Assembly: GCA_050789255.1 (NCBI GenBank)
Contig: JBOZRQ010000055.1
Span: forward strand, 1-64,000
Direction: 5' to 3'
Source: JBOZRQ01 sp050789255
Lineage (GTDB): Bacteria > Bacillota > Sulfobacillia > Symbiobacteriales > Symbiobacteriaceae
DNA length: 64,000 nt
Shown: piece after piece, positions 19,188 through 27,613 of the stretch
Position numbering within the stretch: position 1 is the stretch's first letter
Layout: the number at the start of each line of letters is the position of its first letter
Translations under genes and position numbers: made by a program
The notes under the pieces: model-generated
Seen by the model: only the letters and a program-made list of their open reading frames with translations
Told to the model about the DNA's origin: nothing
Database searches by the model: none

Positions 19188-19874
19188 CTAAACCCGCTCC
19201 CGCGGGGTCGAGACCGAAAACGCCATCTCCAGGTATTGGAAGGCAGCTCGCCACACCTCGGTCCGGGCCGCGATCTCCGCTTCCCGGCGCCCGACAGAGG
19301 GAAGGCTTCGGGCTGCGTACACCTGAGCCGACTCGGCCCACACCAGGCCCCGGGTGATCCGGCTCGACAGGTTCGAGAAGGAGCGGGACCGCACGGCCGC
19401 CTGAACCACCGAGACCACGGTCTGCACGGCGTCGGCCTCGGCAGAGGGTTCGGCCATGCCCCCCCAGGGCGCCGTCAGATGCGCCACATGGGCGGCCAGT
19501 TGCTCCAGCGACTGCTTGGAGGGCCGGTACTCTCCGCCGTAGTTGGTCACGGCGAGCAGGGCGCCCGACAGGCCGCCGTAGATGGACTTGGGCCAGAGGT
19601 GCGCCACCAGACGGGCGTTGGCAATGCCCAGGGTGACCGCATCATCAACGGTGATGTTGTCCAGCATCATGCCGCGGTAAAGAAGTTGGTCATAGAGTCG
19701 CCGGCACATGGCCCACTCCCGGGCCGCTACCAGAGACCGCACGGTAACCTCCAGGGTGGCCGCTGGGAATAGGTGTGTCATTTGTTCCCGCAGGCGGAGC
19801 ATATCGGTCGCCCGACTATCCATGGGCCACCAGTCAGCAGTGTATAGCAGCAGGATCGGAGCACCCCTTTCCAC
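19188..19874 (-). CDS. Conserved-looking hypothetical protein
   Basis: This 228-residue soluble protein is predicted to be mostly alpha-helical, with no signal peptide, membrane segment or recognised motif. It opens with a hydrophobic strand (PILLLYTADWW) and contains RLYDQLLYRGMMLDNITVDD and a Ser/Ala-rich C-terminal helix region. Codon use matches its neighbours. The GTG start has no clear ribosome binding site and lies 25 bases from a TATAGT -10 candidate. A very short leader is possible, as is a downstream ATG at codon 18. It stands between the sigma-54 activator group and a terminator. I could not assign a function. Confidence 0.6.
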   Translation of the reverse strand: MERGAPILLLYTADWWPMDSRATDMLRLREQMTHLFPAATLEVTVRSLVAAREWAMCRRLYDQLLYRGMMLDNITVDDAVTLGIANARLVAHLWPKSIYGGLSGALLAVTNYGGEYRPSKQSLEQLAAHVAHLTAPWGGMAEPSAEADAVQTVVSVVQAAVRSRSFSNLSSRITRGLVWAESAQVYAARSLPSVGRREAEIAARTEVWRAAFQYLEMAFSVSTPRERV

Positions 19875-20011
19875 GGGGGAAGTTGCGTACGCACTGGACT
19901 ATAGCAAGGATCGTGCCGACTCGCTAAACCCCGACGCACAAGCCTTCCCGGCTTTAATGTCCAGCGTGCAGTGTCTAACTTCTGTGCAGTGTGCGCGCAC
20001 TGGACAGTGAA

Positions 20012-20050
20012 AGGGACCCCGGCGGCCGTACTAAGGCTGCCGGGGTCCCT
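20012..20050 (-). terminator. Terminator of the CoiA-like gene
   Basis: AGGGACCCCGGC and GCCGGGGTCCCT form a 12-bp perfect stem. The minus-strand tail is a short TTTC, so termination may be partial. Confidence 0.65.
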
Positions 20051-20053
20051 GAC

Positions 20054-21583
20054 TTATCGCTCGTAGGAGTGTGGGCATGTCGTACACTTACAGGTGCTAG
20101 TTTCGGGGTCATAGACTCGCCAGCGGGGCTTCCTCCGCCGGTCTCCCTTGACCGTGGCGCACACCACGCACACCGCCGGCTGTGGCACCCCGGGATGCGT
20201 GGCCCCGTGCACGGGCCACGGAAAGCTTGTCGCGGCGGACAGCCTCCCGTCGCCGTGCCGCCGGAGGAGCCCGTCGTCTGCGGCGGCGACCCAAAAGGCC
20301 CGCATGTTCTCCCATTCCAGGAACTCGTTCTGCTGGTCCACAAACCCCTGGTCGCGGACCCAGGCCACCGCGTCGGTCAGGCTCAGCGGCGCTCCGTGGC
20401 GATACATGTATCCGAGCAGGGCAGTCTCCCACTCGTACAGACCGACGCTGTAAAGGGTCTCCTCCACCACCGGCAAGATTTCGCCCTGGAGCAGCCGGTC
20501 GCCTTCGGCCTTGAGCACAGCCATCAGCCGGGCATAATCAAGCGCCTCCTGCCGGGGGAGCGCCTCACGCTCCAGGCGCAGCTGCTCTCGCTTCATCTCC
20601 CAGCTCAGGCGCAGGGGATGCTTGTGGGTCTCGGCCGGCCCCGGGGCGCCGAGCCTCGGGCGCCGCACCCGGTAGGTGCGCCAGCGGCGCCGGCAAAAGC
20701 TGACCTGCTCGATGTCATGCCGGGTGAAGAAGCCATGGCGCCCGCTGAGTTGCAGCCGATCCGGGCTCCCCTCCACCAGGGGCACCTTTACCACGGACCC
20801 GTGCCAGACTGTTGCCCCCGGCTCGGGCATGAGGCCCCGCAGGATCGCCAGCGTTGCAGCCTCGTCACGGGTGCGGCCCGCCTCGAAGAAGAACAGCGTC
20901 CGCGGGTCCGCCTCCAGCGCCTTCAGGTCGTAGAAACCATGCCGCACGGCATGGGCCACATCCGTCAGGTACGGGCGGGCGGCGTCAAGGTGGTCGGCGT
21001 TCAGCCCCCCGCTCAGGATGACCTTCGACATGCCGAAGGGCGCTTCGTGCACCGCCGCGGGCACTCGCCGTCCCGCGAAGAGATGGAAGACCGGCAGCCC
21101 GGTGCCGGCCAGTTCAGCCTGGAGCTTGCTCCACTCCCCCAGGTCCAGCGGCTGAGACACCACGTTCAGCACACAACTGGACGCATCCGGCAGGGTCATT
21201 GTGAACCACGGCGCCCGGTTTCCCAGGTACCGGTCACAGTCCAGCCGGGTGCCGGCAGGGAGAGCAAGCCGAAACGCCACCACAAGGTGGTGGCGCAGCC
21301 AGGCCCGAGCCCGGCGCTCCTGGCCCCCGGCATCTTCGCCGGCGTCCATGCAGCCCTGCTCGTCCCGGTAATGTTTAAAGTATGGCGTGGGAACCCCCTC
21401 GCACACGTAGACCACCCGGAGGTCGCACTCCGGGCAGCGGAGCAGGTTCCCCTGGCTTGCCTGGCGGAGCTCGACCACCTTGTCCCACCAGCGCTCCGAA
21501 GCCGGGTACACCTCCCGGCGCCCCTCGGGCGCCAGCAGAATGGCAGTTGGCATTGCAGGTCCGTAGAGTGCCACCGGGTCCAC
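20054..21583 (-). CDS. CoiA-like protein with terminal zinc-ribbon cysteines
   Basis: This 509-residue protein has an N-terminal CxxC (LLRCPECDLRVVYV) followed by YFKHYRDEQGC. That pattern resembles the zinc-ribbon and 'HFAH' segment of competence protein CoiA and related nuclease-fold proteins. The centre contains LRHHLVVAFRLALP and a long helical region with DIEQVSFCRRRW. The C-terminus has paired cysteines (VCVVCATVKG and CKCTTCPH), probably another zinc site. CoiA helps DNA processing during natural transformation, but the catalytic residues cannot be confirmed here, so the assignment is tentative. GTG 21583 has only a weak ribosome binding site; ATG 21553 would remove 10 residues. Confidence 0.55.
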   Translation of the reverse strand: MDPVALYGPAMPTAILLAPEGRREVYPASERWWDKVVELRQASQGNLLRCPECDLRVVYVCEGVPTPYFKHYRDEQGCMDAGEDAGGQERRARAWLRHHLVVAFRLALPAGTRLDCDRYLGNRAPWFTMTLPDASSCVLNVVSQPLDLGEWSKLQAELAGTGLPVFHLFAGRRVPAAVHEAPFGMSKVILSGGLNADHLDAARPYLTDVAHAVRHGFYDLKALEADPRTLFFFEAGRTRDEAATLAILRGLMPEPGATVWHGSVVKVPLVEGSPDRLQLSGRHGFFTRHDIEQVSFCRRRWRTYRVRRPRLGAPGPAETHKHPLRLSWEMKREQLRLEREALPRQEALDYARLMAVLKAEGDRLLQGEILPVVEETLYSVGLYEWETALLGYMYRHGAPLSLTDAVAWVRDQGFVDQQNEFLEWENMRAFWVAAADDGLLRRHGDGRLSAATSFPWPVHGATHPGVPQPAVCVVCATVKGDRRRKPRWRVYDPETSTCKCTTCPHSYER

Positions 21584-21641
21584 CTTCTCTTCACAGCTTC
21601 AACACTCTCTTCGCTGTGGGGAAGGCAGAACCTGCATGGAA

Positions 21642-21908
21642 CTAATGGCTGGCGGCTGCCCCTTGTAGAAGGTCCAGAATCTCCTTCATCACGGCCTCCT
21701 CATCGGGGCCCGTCGTGCGGATGGTAACCGTGCTGCCCTTGCCGGCGCCCAGGCCCATCATCGCCATGATGCTGCGCCCGTCGGCCTCCTTGCCCCCCTC
21801 CTTGATCAGCCGAACGGTCGTCTCCTTGTGCCTGTTCGCAATCTGAGCCAACTGTCCAGCCGGGCGGGCGTGCAACCCCTCTCCGGCCAGGGTGATAATC
21901 CTCTCCAT
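21642..21908 (-). CDS. HPr-family phosphocarrier protein
   Basis: This 88-residue protein matches HPr. The phospho-accepting His13 lies in GLHARPAGQ, and Ser46 lies in DGRSIMAMMGLGAGKG, the site phosphorylated by HPr kinase in Firmicutes. HPr carries phosphate from Enzyme I to PTS permeases, and in the Ser-phosphorylated form acts as a CcpA cofactor. The ATG has GGAGGGG at good spacing. It follows the EIICBA permease gene by 56 bases, suggesting one operon, but Enzyme I is not in the window. A Crh-like role is unlikely because the active-site histidine is intact. Confidence 0.93.
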   Translation of the reverse strand: MERIITLAGEGLHARPAGQLAQIANRHKETTVRLIKEGGKEADGRSIMAMMGLGAGKGSTVTIRTTGPDEEAVMKEILDLLQGAAASH

Positions 21909-21964
21909 CAGATCCCCTCCTGTGGCAGATAGGTGCTCACTTCGTCAGCGGTACTGCTCCCCCT

Positions 21965-23890
21965 CTATCGTACCCCGGACGTGGCCGGAACCTTTTCCCC
22001 CACAGCGCCCACGCGCTCGCCTGCATTGACCGGGCCCTTGCGCTCCAGGGTCCACGACCGCCCCACCAAGTTGGTGAAGACCACGGGGGTCGCCAGGGAG
22101 GGGACTCTGGGGCCGACCGCCTTGAGGTCGACCTCAAGCAGGAGCTGCCCCGCCGTCACCGTGGATCCGACCTGAACATGGGCCTTGAATCCCTCGCCCT
22201 GAAGCTTCACGGTGTCCACGCCCACGTGCAGCAGCACCTCCACCCCCTCGGGCGTCTCCAGCCCGACGGCGTGCAGGGTGGGGAACAGGTGCGCCACCAC
22301 GCCGCTGACCGGCGCCACCACCCGCCCGTCGGACGGGAAGACGCAGAAGCCGTCCCCGACGAGTTTCTGCGAGAACACCTCATCCGGCATCGCCTCGATC
22401 GGCCGGACCTCCCCCGACATGGGCGCTACGACAATCCCCGCCTCCACCGGGTCGCAGGGCGCCGCCCGGCGCTCGGCTGCGAGGCGTGCAGGCGCCGCCG
22501 GCGCACCGGACATCAACCGCTTGATCTGCTCCTTGAGCGCATCGCTTTCGGTCCCGAAGACCGCCTGCACGTTGTTGCCCACCTCAAGCACCCCGGCGGC
22601 GCCGAGGCCCTTCAGCCGGGCGGTATCCACCTTCCCCTTGTCGTGCACCGTTACACGCAGTCGGGTGATGCAGGCGTCGATCGCCTCGATGTTCTCCTGG
22701 CCGCCCAAGGCTGTCAGGATCTGAGCAGGACGGCCTTCGGCGACTGCCGCCGGAGCCGCGGCTCTCGCCTCGTCGCCCGCCGCGGCCGGCTCCCGCCCCG
22801 GGGTCTGCAGGTTAAAGCGCCGGATTGCCCAACGAAATCCAAAGTAGTAGATCGGGACGAAAACCAGTCCAACCGGAATCACCATCCATGGTCTCGTAGC
22901 AAGGCCCCAGTTCAGCACGTAGTCAATGAAGCCGCCCGAGAAGGTAAAGCCATGCCGCACCCCAAGGAGGTCCAGGGCAGCGAAGGAGAGCCCTGCGAAG
23001 ACGGAATGGATCACGAACAGCACGGGAGCCACGAAGGCGAAGGCGAACTCGATCGGCTCGGTAATGCCCGTCAGAAAGGAGGTAAGCGCCGCTGAAGCCA
23101 TAATGCCCCCCACCTCACGGCGCCGCTCCGGCCTGGCCTCGTGCACCATGGCAAGAGCAGCGGCCGGGAGCCCGAAGAGCATGAAGGGGAAGAGCCCGCC
23201 CAGGAAGCGCCCGGCGGTCGGGTCTCCTGCGAAGAAGCGCGGAATGTCACCGCGAACCACTTCGCCTGCAGCGTTGGTGAAGGAGCCGAACTCGAACCAG
23301 AACGGCTGGTAGAAGATATGATGCAGGCCGAACGGAATCAGAATGCGCTGCCCAAACCCGAAGAAGAGCGGCCCGAACGGACCGGAGTTCAACGCGGCAT
23401 GGCTCACCACGTTAATGCCTGTCTGAATCGGCGGCCAGACATAGCCGAAGACCAATCCCAAGGCCAGGGAGGCCACGGCCGTTACGATCGGCACGAAGCG
23501 CTTCCCGGCGAAGAAGCCCAGGTAGGGCGGCAACTTGATGTCGTGGTAGCGCCGGTAGAGCATAGCGGCGGTCAAGCCGACCACAATGCCCGAGAACACA
23601 CCCATATTGATGTCCGGGTTCATTTGCTTGAGCACGGCCGTCAGCACCAGGTGGCCGGTCAGACCCGCCAGCGCCGCGACCCCATCGCCGCCCGCCAGGC
23701 CGAGTGCTACCGCCGTGGCGAATAGCACCGGCAGGTTGTCAAAAATGATACCGCCGGCGTTCTTGATCAGCGGGCTGTTCAGCAGGTCCTTGTCGCCAAA
23801 CCTGAGCAACAGGCCGGCTGCGGGAAGGACGGAGACCGGGGTCATCAGGGCACGTCCGATCTGCTGCAGGTACCCGAATGCTCTGCGCAT
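21965..23890 (-). CDS. PTS permease EIICBA, glucose/N-acetylglucosamine family
   Basis: This 641-residue membrane protein imports and phosphorylates a hexose. The EIIC domain (about residues 1-375) has many hydrophobic helices and GITEPIEFAFAF, the sugar-binding signature of the Glc family. EIIB has the phospho-Cys in CITRLRVTV near residue 405. EIIA has FPTLHAVGLE and LLHVGVDTVKL, with its active histidines near 538 and 553. Whether the sugar is glucose or N-acetylglucosamine is not clear. ATG 23890 is chosen with GGGAGTGG upstream; a GTG 10 codons earlier is less well placed. No antiterminator hairpin was recognised in the leader. HPr follows. Confidence 0.93.
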   Translation of the reverse strand: MRRAFGYLQQIGRALMTPVSVLPAAGLLLRFGDKDLLNSPLIKNAGGIIFDNLPVLFATAVALGLAGGDGVAALAGLTGHLVLTAVLKQMNPDINMGVFSGIVVGLTAAMLYRRYHDIKLPPYLGFFAGKRFVPIVTAVASLALGLVFGYVWPPIQTGINVVSHAALNSGPFGPLFFGFGQRILIPFGLHHIFYQPFWFEFGSFTNAAGEVVRGDIPRFFAGDPTAGRFLGGLFPFMLFGLPAAALAMVHEARPERRREVGGIMASAALTSFLTGITEPIEFAFAFVAPVLFVIHSVFAGLSFAALDLLGVRHGFTFSGGFIDYVLNWGLATRPWMVIPVGLVFVPIYYFGFRWAIRRFNLQTPGREPAAAGDEARAAAPAAVAEGRPAQILTALGGQENIEAIDACITRLRVTVHDKGKVDTARLKGLGAAGVLEVGNNVQAVFGTESDALKEQIKRLMSGAPAAPARLAAERRAAPCDPVEAGIVVAPMSGEVRPIEAMPDEVFSQKLVGDGFCVFPSDGRVVAPVSGVVAHLFPTLHAVGLETPEGVEVLLHVGVDTVKLQGEGFKAHVQVGSTVTAGQLLLEVDLKAVGPRVPSLATPVVFTNLVGRSWTLERKGPVNAGERVGAVGEKVPATSGVR

Positions 23891-24016
23891 GACTACCACT
23901 CCCAGTTCGTCACAACTCACGAGTAGTAGCCTCTCCGAATGCCGACGCTCCTATCACGAACGTAACGTTTGCCAATCATCCTCGCTCGGACATGCTATTG
24001 GTGGGGGTGAGCCTCT

Positions 24017-25375
24017 ATGTGGCGCAAGGCGGTGGCGGCAGGTGCGATGCTGCTCCTCGGCGTGGCTGTCTTTCGATACGTCTTCCCGCGCACGCCCCGG
24101 ATCGGCCCGCTTGCGCGGTGGGAGCCCAAGCCTGGCCGTCTCGTCCTGATCGTGCCACACAGCGACGACGAGGTGCTGGCTGCCGGGGGGCTGCTGCAGG
24201 CAGCCGAGGCCCGGGGCGAAAAGCCGCTGGTGGTGCTCGTCACTGGCGGCGACGCCTTCAAGGTGGCCGCCGAGACGCACTACCAAAAGCTTCACGTCGG
24301 CCCAGAGGAGATGCTCGCCTTCGGGCGCCACCGGCTGGGCGAGAGCCGGGCTGCCCTTGCCGCCTTGGGCCTGCCTCCCGATCGACTGGTTTTCCTGGGC
24401 TATCCCGACCAGGGGCTGCCGAAGCTCTGGATGGAGTGCTGGGCCGCCCCCTGCGCCGGCCACCTCACGGGCGCCCAGTCCGTGCCTTACAGCGAGGCCC
24501 GCACTCCCGGCGCCCCCTACACCGGGATGCAGTTGGTTCAGGAGCTCAAAGAGGTGCTCCGGGAGGCCCGCCCGTCGGTGCTTGCCTTCCCGCACCCGAA
24601 TGAGGCTCACGTGGACCACTGGGCGCTCTCCAACTTCGTGACAGCGGCGCTGGCCGACCTCAGCCGGACCGAGCCGGGGTGGACTCCGCCGGAGGAATGG
24701 CTCTACCTCGTGCACCGCGGCGACTGGCCGGCGCCCAAGGGCTACCGGCCCACCGACCAACTCCTGCCGCCCGAGAAGATGGCCGTCGACATGACTACCT
24801 GGCGCCTCCACCCGCTGACCCCCGAGCAGGTGCAGCGCAAGAAGGAGGCACTGGATCAGTACCGCAGCCAGACCGCGGTCTTAAGGCGGTACATGTTCAG
24901 CTTCGTGCGGACCAACGAGCTGTTCGGCCAGCTCACCCCGGTCCAGCCGGCCCGCCAGGGGGCAGGCAGCATGCCGGGCGCCCCGCCCTGGCCGGGGCCC
25001 AACTGGGTGCAACTGGTCCAGGACCCCCGGGGCGACACGCTGGCCCGGGAGCTCGAGCAGGGCGCCGATGTCGTGAGCCTCTGGGGCGCCGCCCACGAGG
25101 GAACGCTCCACCTGGCAGCGGAGACGGCCGCCCCCCTGCGCCACCCGGCTCAGGCCCGCCTCTATGTACGTGGGTTCCGGGCCGGACACGGCTGGGGCGA
25201 GGTGGCACAGGTCGCCGTCCAGCCCGACCAGGCTGGGGGTGCCTGGCTGCGGGCGGCCCTGCCCTTGGCCAGGCTGGGCGCCCCACTGGCTGTCATGGTC
25301 AACATCGAGACCCGGGTCGACTCCATTCTGATCGACAGGTCGGCCTGGCGCCTCCTGCCGCTCGACGGAAGGTGA
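24017..25375 (+). CDS. PIG-L family N-acetyl sugar deacetylase, membrane-anchored
   Basis: This 452-residue protein has an N-terminal signal anchor (AVAAGAMLLLGVAVFRYVF). It then has a LmbE/PIG-L domain with the zinc and catalytic motif PHSDDE at about residues 47-52 and the second metal-binding motif in HPNEAHVDHW near 195. Members remove acetyl groups from GlcNAc-containing glycolipids or mycothiol/bacillithiol precursors. The anchor points to an outward-facing active site and therefore a cell-envelope substrate. The C-terminal 120 residues may be a beta-rich binding domain. GGGGGTGAG precedes the ATG. It diverges from the PTS gene and is followed after 4 bases by an acetyltransferase, so the two are co-expressed. 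Confidence 0.88.
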   Translation: MWRKAVAAGAMLLLGVAVFRYVFPRTPRIGPLARWEPKPGRLVLIVPHSDDEVLAAGGLLQAAEARGEKPLVVLVTGGDAFKVAAETHYQKLHVGPEEMLAFGRHRLGESRAALAALGLPPDRLVFLGYPDQGLPKLWMECWAAPCAGHLTGAQSVPYSEARTPGAPYTGMQLVQELKEVLREARPSVLAFPHPNEAHVDHWALSNFVTAALADLSRTEPGWTPPEEWLYLVHRGDWPAPKGYRPTDQLLPPEKMAVDMTTWRLHPLTPEQVQRKKEALDQYRSQTAVLRRYMFSFVRTNELFGQLTPVQPARQGAGSMPGAPPWPGPNWVQLVQDPRGDTLARELEQGADVVSLWGAAHEGTLHLAAETAAPLRHPAQARLYVRGFRAGHGWGEVAQVAVQPDQAGGAWLRAALPLARLGAPLAVMVNIETRVDSILIDRSAWRLLPLDGR

Positions 25376-25379
25376 TGCG

Positions 25380-26003
25380 TTGAGCTACGAGTACCGCCCG
25401 GCCCGGGCGGGCGACCTCGAAGGGATCGCCCGCATCTTCATGGCCGCCTTCCCCGAGTCGATCAGCCACTACTTCAGCAGCCCACCTTCGCCAGCGGTCG
25501 TCGCCGAGCCGTTCACCCTCTGCCTGGCCAGCGAGCCCGGCGGCTTCCTCGTAGCCGACGCCGGCGGCGGGCAGATCGCCGGCTACATCTTCGCCCCGGC
25601 CCACACCGGCCGGCTCCCGAGGGTTGCGCTGTCGCGCGGGTTCGCCTTCCGGTGGCTCTGGCGCTGGGTCTCAGGCCAGTACGGCATCGGCCTGGGCCCC
25701 GTCCGGGGCCTGGCCGCCAACAAGCTCGACTTCCTCGCCAGCGCCCGCCAGCCCAAAGTCCGGGCCGACGCCCGCATCCTCTCCATCGCCGTCCACCCCG
25801 ACCACCAGGGGCGGGGCATCGCCGGAAAGCTGTGCAGCCTAGCCTTGGACCGACTCGACCAACTGGGCGCCTCCCCGGTCCGCCTGGAGGTCCGGCCCTG
25901 GAACACCCCAGCCGTGACCATCTACAACCGCCTCGGGTTCCGCCGGGTGGGGAGTACCCACGACAGCCAGGGCGAGTGGCTAATCATGTTGCGAGAGCGG
26001 TAA
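25380..26003 (+). CDS. GNAT family N-acetyltransferase
   Basis: This 207-residue protein has a clear GNAT core: ILSIAVHPDHQGRGIAGKLC (strand 4 and the acetyl-CoA pyrophosphate loop QGRGIAGK) and VRLEVRPWNTPAVTIYNRLG before the last strand. It lacks RimI-specific features and the acceptor is unknown. The TTG start is supported by GAAGGTGA upstream and by its position 4 bases after the PIG-L stop. A deacetylase and an acetyltransferase made together could act in sequence on one molecule (inference). A bidirectional terminator follows. Confidence 0.88.
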   Translation: MSYEYRPARAGDLEGIARIFMAAFPESISHYFSSPPSPAVVAEPFTLCLASEPGGFLVADAGGGQIAGYIFAPAHTGRLPRVALSRGFAFRWLWRWVSGQYGIGLGPVRGLAANKLDFLASARQPKVRADARILSIAVHPDHQGRGIAGKLCSLALDRLDQLGASPVRLEVRPWNTPAVTIYNRLGFRRVGSTHDSQGEWLIMLRER

Positions 26004-26009
26004 GACGAC

Positions 26010-26042
26010 AAACGCCCGTGCGGCAAACCCGCACGGGCGTTT
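26010..26042. terminator. Bidirectional terminator
   Basis: AAACGCCCGTGCGG pairs with CCCGCACGGGCGTTT around a 4-base loop, between convergent genes, with A and T runs on both ends. Confidence 0.9.
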
Positions 26043-26046
26043 GGTG

Positions 26047-27183
26047 TCAGAACATGATCTTCTGGCGCCGCATGCCCACGTTGAGCACGAGGCCCACGGC
26101 GACCAGGTTGGTAATCAAGCTCGAGCCGCCGTAAGAAAAGAGCGGCAGCGGAATGCCGGTCACCGGCATGATCCCCAGGGTCATGCCCACGTTCTCTAGC
26201 ACGTGGAAGCCAATCATGGCCGCCACGCCTGCTGCAATGAGCATGCCGTACCGGTCCTTTGCTGTAGCGGATATGCTCATGATGCGCCAGAGCAAGACCA
26301 GGAAGAGCACCAGGACCGTAGCGCCACCGGCGAAGCCCAACTCCTCGCCGACCACCGAGAAGATGAAGTCGGTATGCTGCTCCGGCAGGAAGCCCAGCTG
26401 GTTCTGGGTGCCCTTGTAGAGCCCCTTGCCCAACAGCCCGCCCGACCCGATGGAGATCTTCGACTGGGCCACCTGGTAACCCGAGCCCTGCGGATCGCGC
26501 TCGGGGAAGACGAAGTCCTGAATCCGCTCCACCTGGTAACGGTTCAGGGGGTACATCGAGACGCCCCAGGTCATGTGAGCGTAGAACCAGCCGCCCATCA
26601 GCAGAATCGGCAGGCCGCCAATCAGGGCGATCTTCCAACCAGGGAAGCCCGCCATGTAGACCATGGCGGCCGTAATCACGATAAACACGAGCGTCGAGCC
26701 CAGGTCCGGCTGGAGCATGATCAGCGCCACCGGCGGGAGCACGTGAATGGCCGGCATCACCAGGTCCCAGATCGTACGGAGGCGGTCGAGGCGGCTCAGG
26801 TGATAGCCCAGCGTCAGGATCAGCATCACCTTGCCGACCTCGGCCGGCTGGACCTGAAAGCCCGGCAGGGGAATCCAGCCCTTCATGCCGTAGACCGTCT
26901 TGCCCAGGACCAGCGTAATCGCCAGCAGGGTCATGTTCACACCGTAAATAATTGGCGCCATGCGGCCGAACTCGCTGTAGTCGAAGAGCAGCACCACCAG
27001 CAGCATGACAAAGCCGATGGAGCCAGCGATAATCTGCTTGTTGACAAAGACTGCGGACGCTTCAGGGCCATTAAACCCAAGCCCGGCGCTGGAGACGACC
27101 ACGATGCCCATCGTCATCAGGGCAAGCGTCACCAGCAGCAGCAGCTTGTCCAGGTGCCGCAGCAGCCGAGTATCGATATTCAA
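26047..27183 (-). CDS. rodA: Rod-shape SEDS peptidoglycan glycosyltransferase RodA
   Basis: This protein of about 378 residues has around ten transmembrane helices and SEDS signatures: KGWIPLPGFQVQPAEVGK, MLQPDLGSTLVFI, and a conserved EELGFAGG with the C-terminal IPLPLFSYGGSSL. SEDS proteins polymerise lipid II together with a class B PBP; a PBP2 gene lies 2 kb upstream. The TTG at 27183 sits 9 bases behind GAGGG. A TTG at 27192 abuts that ribosome binding site and is less likely. It follows minE but has a TATAAT at 27225-27230 and a terminator before it, so it can be transcribed alone. Confidence 0.94.
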   Translation of the reverse strand: MNIDTRLLRHLDKLLLLVTLALMTMGIVVVSSAGLGFNGPEASAVFVNKQIIAGSIGFVMLLVVLLFDYSEFGRMAPIIYGVNMTLLAITLVLGKTVYGMKGWIPLPGFQVQPAEVGKVMLILTLGYHLSRLDRLRTIWDLVMPAIHVLPPVALIMLQPDLGSTLVFIVITAAMVYMAGFPGWKIALIGGLPILLMGGWFYAHMTWGVSMYPLNRYQVERIQDFVFPERDPQGSGYQVAQSKISIGSGGLLGKGLYKGTQNQLGFLPEQHTDFIFSVVGEELGFAGGATVLVLFLVLLWRIMSISATAKDRYGMLIAAGVAAMIGFHVLENVGMTLGIMPVTGIPLPLFSYGGSSLITNLVAVGLVLNVGMRRQKIMF

Positions 27184-27224
27184 GCGCGCCAACCCTCATT
27201 TCATGTAGGTACTGTAACGTTAAC

Positions 27225-27230
27225 ATTATA
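27225..27230 (-). promoter_or_regulatory. -10 element of the rodA promoter
   Basis: A perfect TATAAT in an AT-rich patch lies 42 bases upstream of rodA. The -35 region (GTCAAA with a 17-base spacer) is poor. Confidence 0.45.
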
Positions 27231-27268
27231 CACGAAGATAGGCCGCATTTGACTCCTTCACACGTTAA

Positions 27269-27298
27269 GAAACCACCGGCGGAGTTGCCGGTGGTTTC
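27269..27298 (-). terminator. Terminator after minE
   Basis: GAAACCACCGGC and GCCGGTGGTTTC form a perfect 12-bp stem with a 6-base loop. The minus-strand tail is only TTAACG. Confidence 0.75.
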
Positions 27299-27318
27299 CA
27301 TCGTTGTGTGCCAAGACG

Positions 27319-27597
27319 CTACCGGTTGCCGCCCACCGCCGCCCGCTTCATACGGCGGACAGGGATATTGGCCACCAGCGTGGCCTGATCTGGACCACTC
27401 TGGAGGTTCACATCCATTTGGTCCTGATCGATCTCCATGTAACGGGAGATGACGGCAACGATTTCTTCCTTCAGGGCCTCGAGAAACTGGGGCGAAACAT
27501 TGGTGCGGTCATGCACCAGCACCAGCCGTAACCGTTCCTTTGCGACGCTTGCGCTCGCATTTTCGCGACCGAAGACCCTGGCGATGAGCTCTAGCAA
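27319..27597 (-). CDS. minE: Cell division topological specificity factor MinE
   Basis: This 92-residue protein has the MinE layout: an N-terminal amphipathic helix (LLELIARVFGR), the MinD-contact segment SASVAKERLRLVLVHDR, and a C-terminal dimerisation domain (LKEEIVAVISRYMEID). It stimulates MinD ATPase and drives Min oscillation, keeping the division ring at mid-cell. The TTG start is chosen because an AGGAAAGGGGGG ribosome binding site precedes it and it lies 16 bases after the minD stop. The frame is open upstream into minD. Having MinE, and not only a DivIVA system, is typical of many Clostridia but not of Bacillus. Confidence 0.93.
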   Translation of the reverse strand: MLELIARVFGRENASASVAKERLRLVLVHDRTNVSPQFLEALKEEIVAVISRYMEIDQDQMDVNLQSGPDQATLVANIPVRRMKRAAVGGNR

Positions 27598-27613
27598 GGT
27601 GCGCCCCCCTTTC

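Noticed and set aside
21642..23890. PTS antiterminator target (RAT) hairpin before the EIICBA gene
   Set aside because: No sequence resembling a LicT/GlcT target and no overlapping terminator was found in the leader.
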